64,000 nucleotides of DNA from GJ-E10 sp035625725 (GTDB lineage: Bacteria; Pseudomonadota; Gammaproteobacteria; Burkholderiales; Burkholderiaceae_F). The translations under genes and the position numbers were made by a program. This document shows, piece after piece, positions 61,825-64,000 of the stretch (position 1 is its first letter; each line of letters starts with the position of its first letter). The DNA lies in NCBI GenBank assembly GCA_035625725.1, contig DASPPB010000071.1:1-64000 (forward strand), in the 5' to 3' direction. The notes under the pieces were generated by a model. That model was not told the origin of the DNA, searched no databases, and saw only the letters and a program-made list of their open reading frames with translations.

Positions 61825-62580
61825 TCATTGGGCTGCCCGTTTATCGTCGCGGGCTTTGCCCGCGTGCGGCAAGAGCATTCCGACATGTTCGCGATAAAGT
61901 CGGTAGCGGTCGCCGAACTGATGGATCAGATCGCGTTCCTCGAACCAGATACCGAGAAAGATGTAGCCGGTCATTGCGATGGAAAATAACAGGTGTCCGA
62001 CGCTCATCGTAGGCGCGGCCCAGAAAGCAATCAGGACACCCAGGTAGATCGGGTGACGAACGTAGCGATAGAAGAGTGGCGTCCTGAAAGTCGGTGGTGG
62101 AATTGGTCGATCGACGAACCGCGCAAAGACCTGGTGTAACCCGAAGAGTTCGAAGTGATTGATGAGGAACGAACTCACCAGCAGCACCGCCCAACCGAGC
62201 CAGAACGCGGCTTGCAGCAGCAAGACGCCCGCCGAATCTTCTATCTGCCAAACCACGGCCGTAATTGGTCTCCACTGCCAGAAAAGCAGCGCCAGCGTCA
62301 GGCTTGCGGCTAAGACGTACGTGCTGCGCTCGATCGCGGGCGGGACGAACCGGGTCCACCAGCGCTTGAAACCCTGCCGCGCCATCACGCTGTGCTGAAC
62401 CGCGAAGAGGCAGAGTAGGAGTGTGTCTACGACCAAAGCCTCGCCCAGTGGCGCCCCGCCGCCAGTGTCGATCGATTTTGGTACCACAAAGGCACCGACG
62501 AAGCCAATGGTGTACAGGATTGTGCAAAGAAAGACTGAGTAGCAGGCCAGGCCGTAACCAACCGATAGCAGTGCGCTCAT
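61825..62580 (-). CDS. isoprenylcysteine methyltransferase-like membrane protein, possible methanethiol S-methyltransferase
   Basis: A 251-residue membrane methyltransferase with about six hydrophobic segments. QHSVMARQGFKRWWTRFVP, ERSTYVL and LFWQWRPI are reminiscent of MddA, which methylates methanethiol to dimethyl sulfide. The SAM-binding end shows YRYVRHPIYLGVLIAFW and FEERDLIHQFGDRYRLYRE, common to the isoprenylcysteine methyltransferase superfamily and to NnrU-like proteins. The substrate is an inference from remembered motif similarity. The ATG start is preceded on the minus strand by GGAGGCAG. It appears monocistronic. Confidence 0.65.
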   Translation of the reverse strand: MSALLSVGYGLACYSVFLCTILYTIGFVGAFVVPKSIDTGGGAPLGEALVVDTLLLCLFAVQHSVMARQGFKRWWTRFVPPAIERSTYVLAASLTLALLFWQWRPITAVVWQIEDSAGVLLLQAAFWLGWAVLLVSSFLINHFELFGLHQVFARFVDRPIPPPTFRTPLFYRYVRHPIYLGVLIAFWAAPTMSVGHLLFSIAMTGYIFLGIWFEERDLIHQFGDRYRLYREHVGMLLPHAGKARDDKRAAQ

Positions 62581-62721
62581 GATGATCTGCCTCCATCGTT
62601 CGCACCCACTGAAGGAGCCAGCGGGTCCAGCGATGAGGCCATTACAACAACCGGCGCGCGCGCCGTCTCGGGACCGCAGTCCCTATTGGGTCAGGCAGAG
62701 GGCAGGACTTGCACAGCTGCC

Positions 62722-62737
62722 CGGGACGACAGTCCCG
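62722..62737 (-). terminator. hairpin after the LuxR-hydrolase gene
   Basis: CGGGAC-GACA-GTCCCG forms a perfect six-base stem eleven bases beyond the stop of the minus-strand gene. A second, similar hairpin, GGGAC-CGCA-GTCCC, lies at 62670-62683. Neither is followed by a T-run. Confidence 0.4.
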
Positions 62738-62747
62738 AATCCAGCCT

Positions 62748-63812
62748 TTATCGACCGAACCCCGCTTCGCGGGCCCGAACGATCGCCTGGGCGCGATTCT
62801 CGACGGCAATCTTGGAAAAGATCAGGGTGATCCGGTTGCGCACGGTTTTCTCCGCCCGATCCAGGCGCGCGGCGATTTGTGCGTTGTCCAGTCCCCGAGC
62901 GATCAGATCCAGCAACTCGCGCTCGTGCTGCGTGAGTTCTCCCAATGTCGAACCGACGATCGGCGCCCCCGGCAAGAACTCCGAGAGTAGAGCAAAGACG
63001 CGATCGAAGGACGGTTCGCCCGCGAGCGGCACGTGGTTCCTGCTGTCGAGCGGCTCAAGGCGCGCCCCCGCAATCGAGGCAGCAAGAAAGCGTCCCTCTT
63101 CAAATGAGCTCACAGCGTCGCCCCGACAATGAATGACAAGCGTCGGACACGTGATGCTTGCCAGATATGGCGAGGCGTCCAATTCGACCAGCGCGCGAAG
63201 GATGCGCGCCGCGTGGCTGGCCGAGGTCGATTTGTGCTGGATCGAGTTGAACGCGTGCATCTGCTCCGGTGTAGCCTGCGGAAAGAAGAGCGTGGTGAAC
63301 ATTTGTAGAAAAGCCGAATTTGGCTTACCCCAACCAACCTCGATCAACTGAATCATCGCTTCAATCGCGGAGCGCTGTCGGGGACTTGGATTGCGCCGAA
63401 ACGCGCCACGCGCAAAGGCGCCGCACAACACGATGTGGCTGACGCGCTCGGGGTGCTTGGCTGCGTAGGCGATCGAAATTGCACCGCCTTGCGATGCGCC
63501 GAGCAAGGCGAAACGATCGAGCCCCGCGGCATCGACGACGGCCTCCATATCAGCAACCAGATCGTCAAGCGAGAACGAGGAAACGTTTCGATCTGAGAGC
63601 CCGCACCCGCGTGAGTCGTAGCGTGTTAGTTGGTAACTGGAACTAAGCCGTTCCAGCCACGGCAGCCAGACGGGCGTCTGCCAATCGAACTCGAGATGCC
63701 CCAGCCAGTGGGCCGCGATGACAAGCGGATATCCGCCGCCCATGGTTGCAAATGCAATGCGTGTGCCATCGGCGGAGCGGGCAAAGCGAATTTCCTGCTT
63801 GAGAGGTTTCAC
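62748..63812 (-). CDS. alpha/beta-hydrolase fused to a LuxR-type helix-turn-helix
   Basis: A 354-residue two-domain protein. Residues 1-285 are an alpha/beta-hydrolase with nucleophile Ser107 in LLGASQGGA, Asp232 in HCRGDAVS and His260 in SRNHVPLAG, so the catalytic triad is complete. Residues 291-350 form a LuxR/GerE-type DNA-binding domain (LTQHERELLDLIARGLDNAQ, AEKTVRNRITLIFSKI). It is likely a regulator that senses or hydrolyses a small ester or lactone-like ligand. The start is GTG. No regulated partner is identified; the methyltransferase gene immediately downstream on the same strand is one candidate. Confidence 0.85.
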   Translation of the reverse strand: MKPLKQEIRFARSADGTRIAFATMGGGYPLVIAAHWLGHLEFDWQTPVWLPWLERLSSSYQLTRYDSRGCGLSDRNVSSFSLDDLVADMEAVVDAAGLDRFALLGASQGGAISIAYAAKHPERVSHIVLCGAFARGAFRRNPSPRQRSAIEAMIQLIEVGWGKPNSAFLQMFTTLFFPQATPEQMHAFNSIQHKSTSASHAARILRALVELDASPYLASITCPTLVIHCRGDAVSSFEEGRFLAASIAGARLEPLDSRNHVPLAGEPSFDRVFALLSEFLPGAPIVGSTLGELTQHERELLDLIARGLDNAQIAARLDRAEKTVRNRITLIFSKIAVENRAQAIVRAREAGFGR

Positions 63813-64000
63813 GCGGACAAGCAGTGGGCGACCTGAACGGTGTTCATTCTGAACCTTTCCGGGAGGTCCTGCTCGCGCTCACGTACGCACCGTGGCGTTT
63901 GCGACTCGTCTTCTGGATTAGTGAGGCTGTCGCCGGGATGTCCGCTCCTTCCGCTCAAGGCAGTTGCGGACGCACGCCTGCTTCTGACAGATTCCGCCGC

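Overview
The window reads as a chromosomal segment of a high-GC betaproteobacterium, most likely of the order Burkholderiales. That placement is inferred from gene order rather than from a search. The run purL–moaA–mobA–moeA–rne–rluC–HAD phosphatase, then maf–yceD–rpmF–plsX–fabH–fabD–fabG–acpP–fabF–rpoE–rseA–rseB–mucD–lepA–lepB–DUF4845–rnc–era–recO–pdxJ–acpS–nagZ, is the arrangement known from Bordetella, Burkholderia and Ralstonia relatives. No rRNA gene, CRISPR array or complete insertion sequence is visible.

Left accessory part (1–13,200). Genes are sparse and the intergenic stretches long. It holds a secreted HAF-repeat protein, a MoxR ATPase–DUF58–transglutaminase operon followed by a putative lipoprotein, a TMEM175-type channel, an M23 peptidase and a glycine-zipper lipoprotein. 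Several gaps of 0.5–1.2 kb contain nothing I can support.

Central housekeeping part (13,200–57,900). ppiD, tesA, an orphan YbbA-type ATPase, nnrD and an HDOD protein lead into purL and the molybdopterin genes moaA–mobA–moeA. These converge on rne across a strong hairpin. rluC and a phosphatase follow, then a SAM-dependent methyltransferase–maf pair facing the yceD–rpmF–plsX–fab cluster, which supplies fatty-acid and phospholipid precursors. The sigma-E envelope-stress operon (rpoE–rseA–rseB–mucD), lepA–lepB and the rnc–era–recO–pdxJ–acpS–nagZ series come next, many with 1–8 nt overlaps that imply translational coupling. uvrC, mnmH and pgsA end the block.

Right part (57,800–64,000). A near-consensus sigma-70 promoter drives tRNA-Gly(GCC) and tRNA-Cys(GCA). 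The last 40 nt of the tRNA-Cys gene plus 8 nt beyond it recur exactly 2,951 bp downstream. This brackets a small decaying island with an AraC regulator, a divergent DsrE-like protein, a broken SRPBCC gene and an unidentified frame, but no integrase. Beyond the second repeat lie a truncated alpha/beta-hydrolase, a possible methanethiol S-methyltransferase and an unusual alpha/beta-hydrolase fused to a LuxR-type DNA-binding domain. The island and its repeated GGTAAATTC motif are the least ordinary features here. I found no clearly new multi-gene system. All functional calls come from motifs and neighbourhood read by eye.
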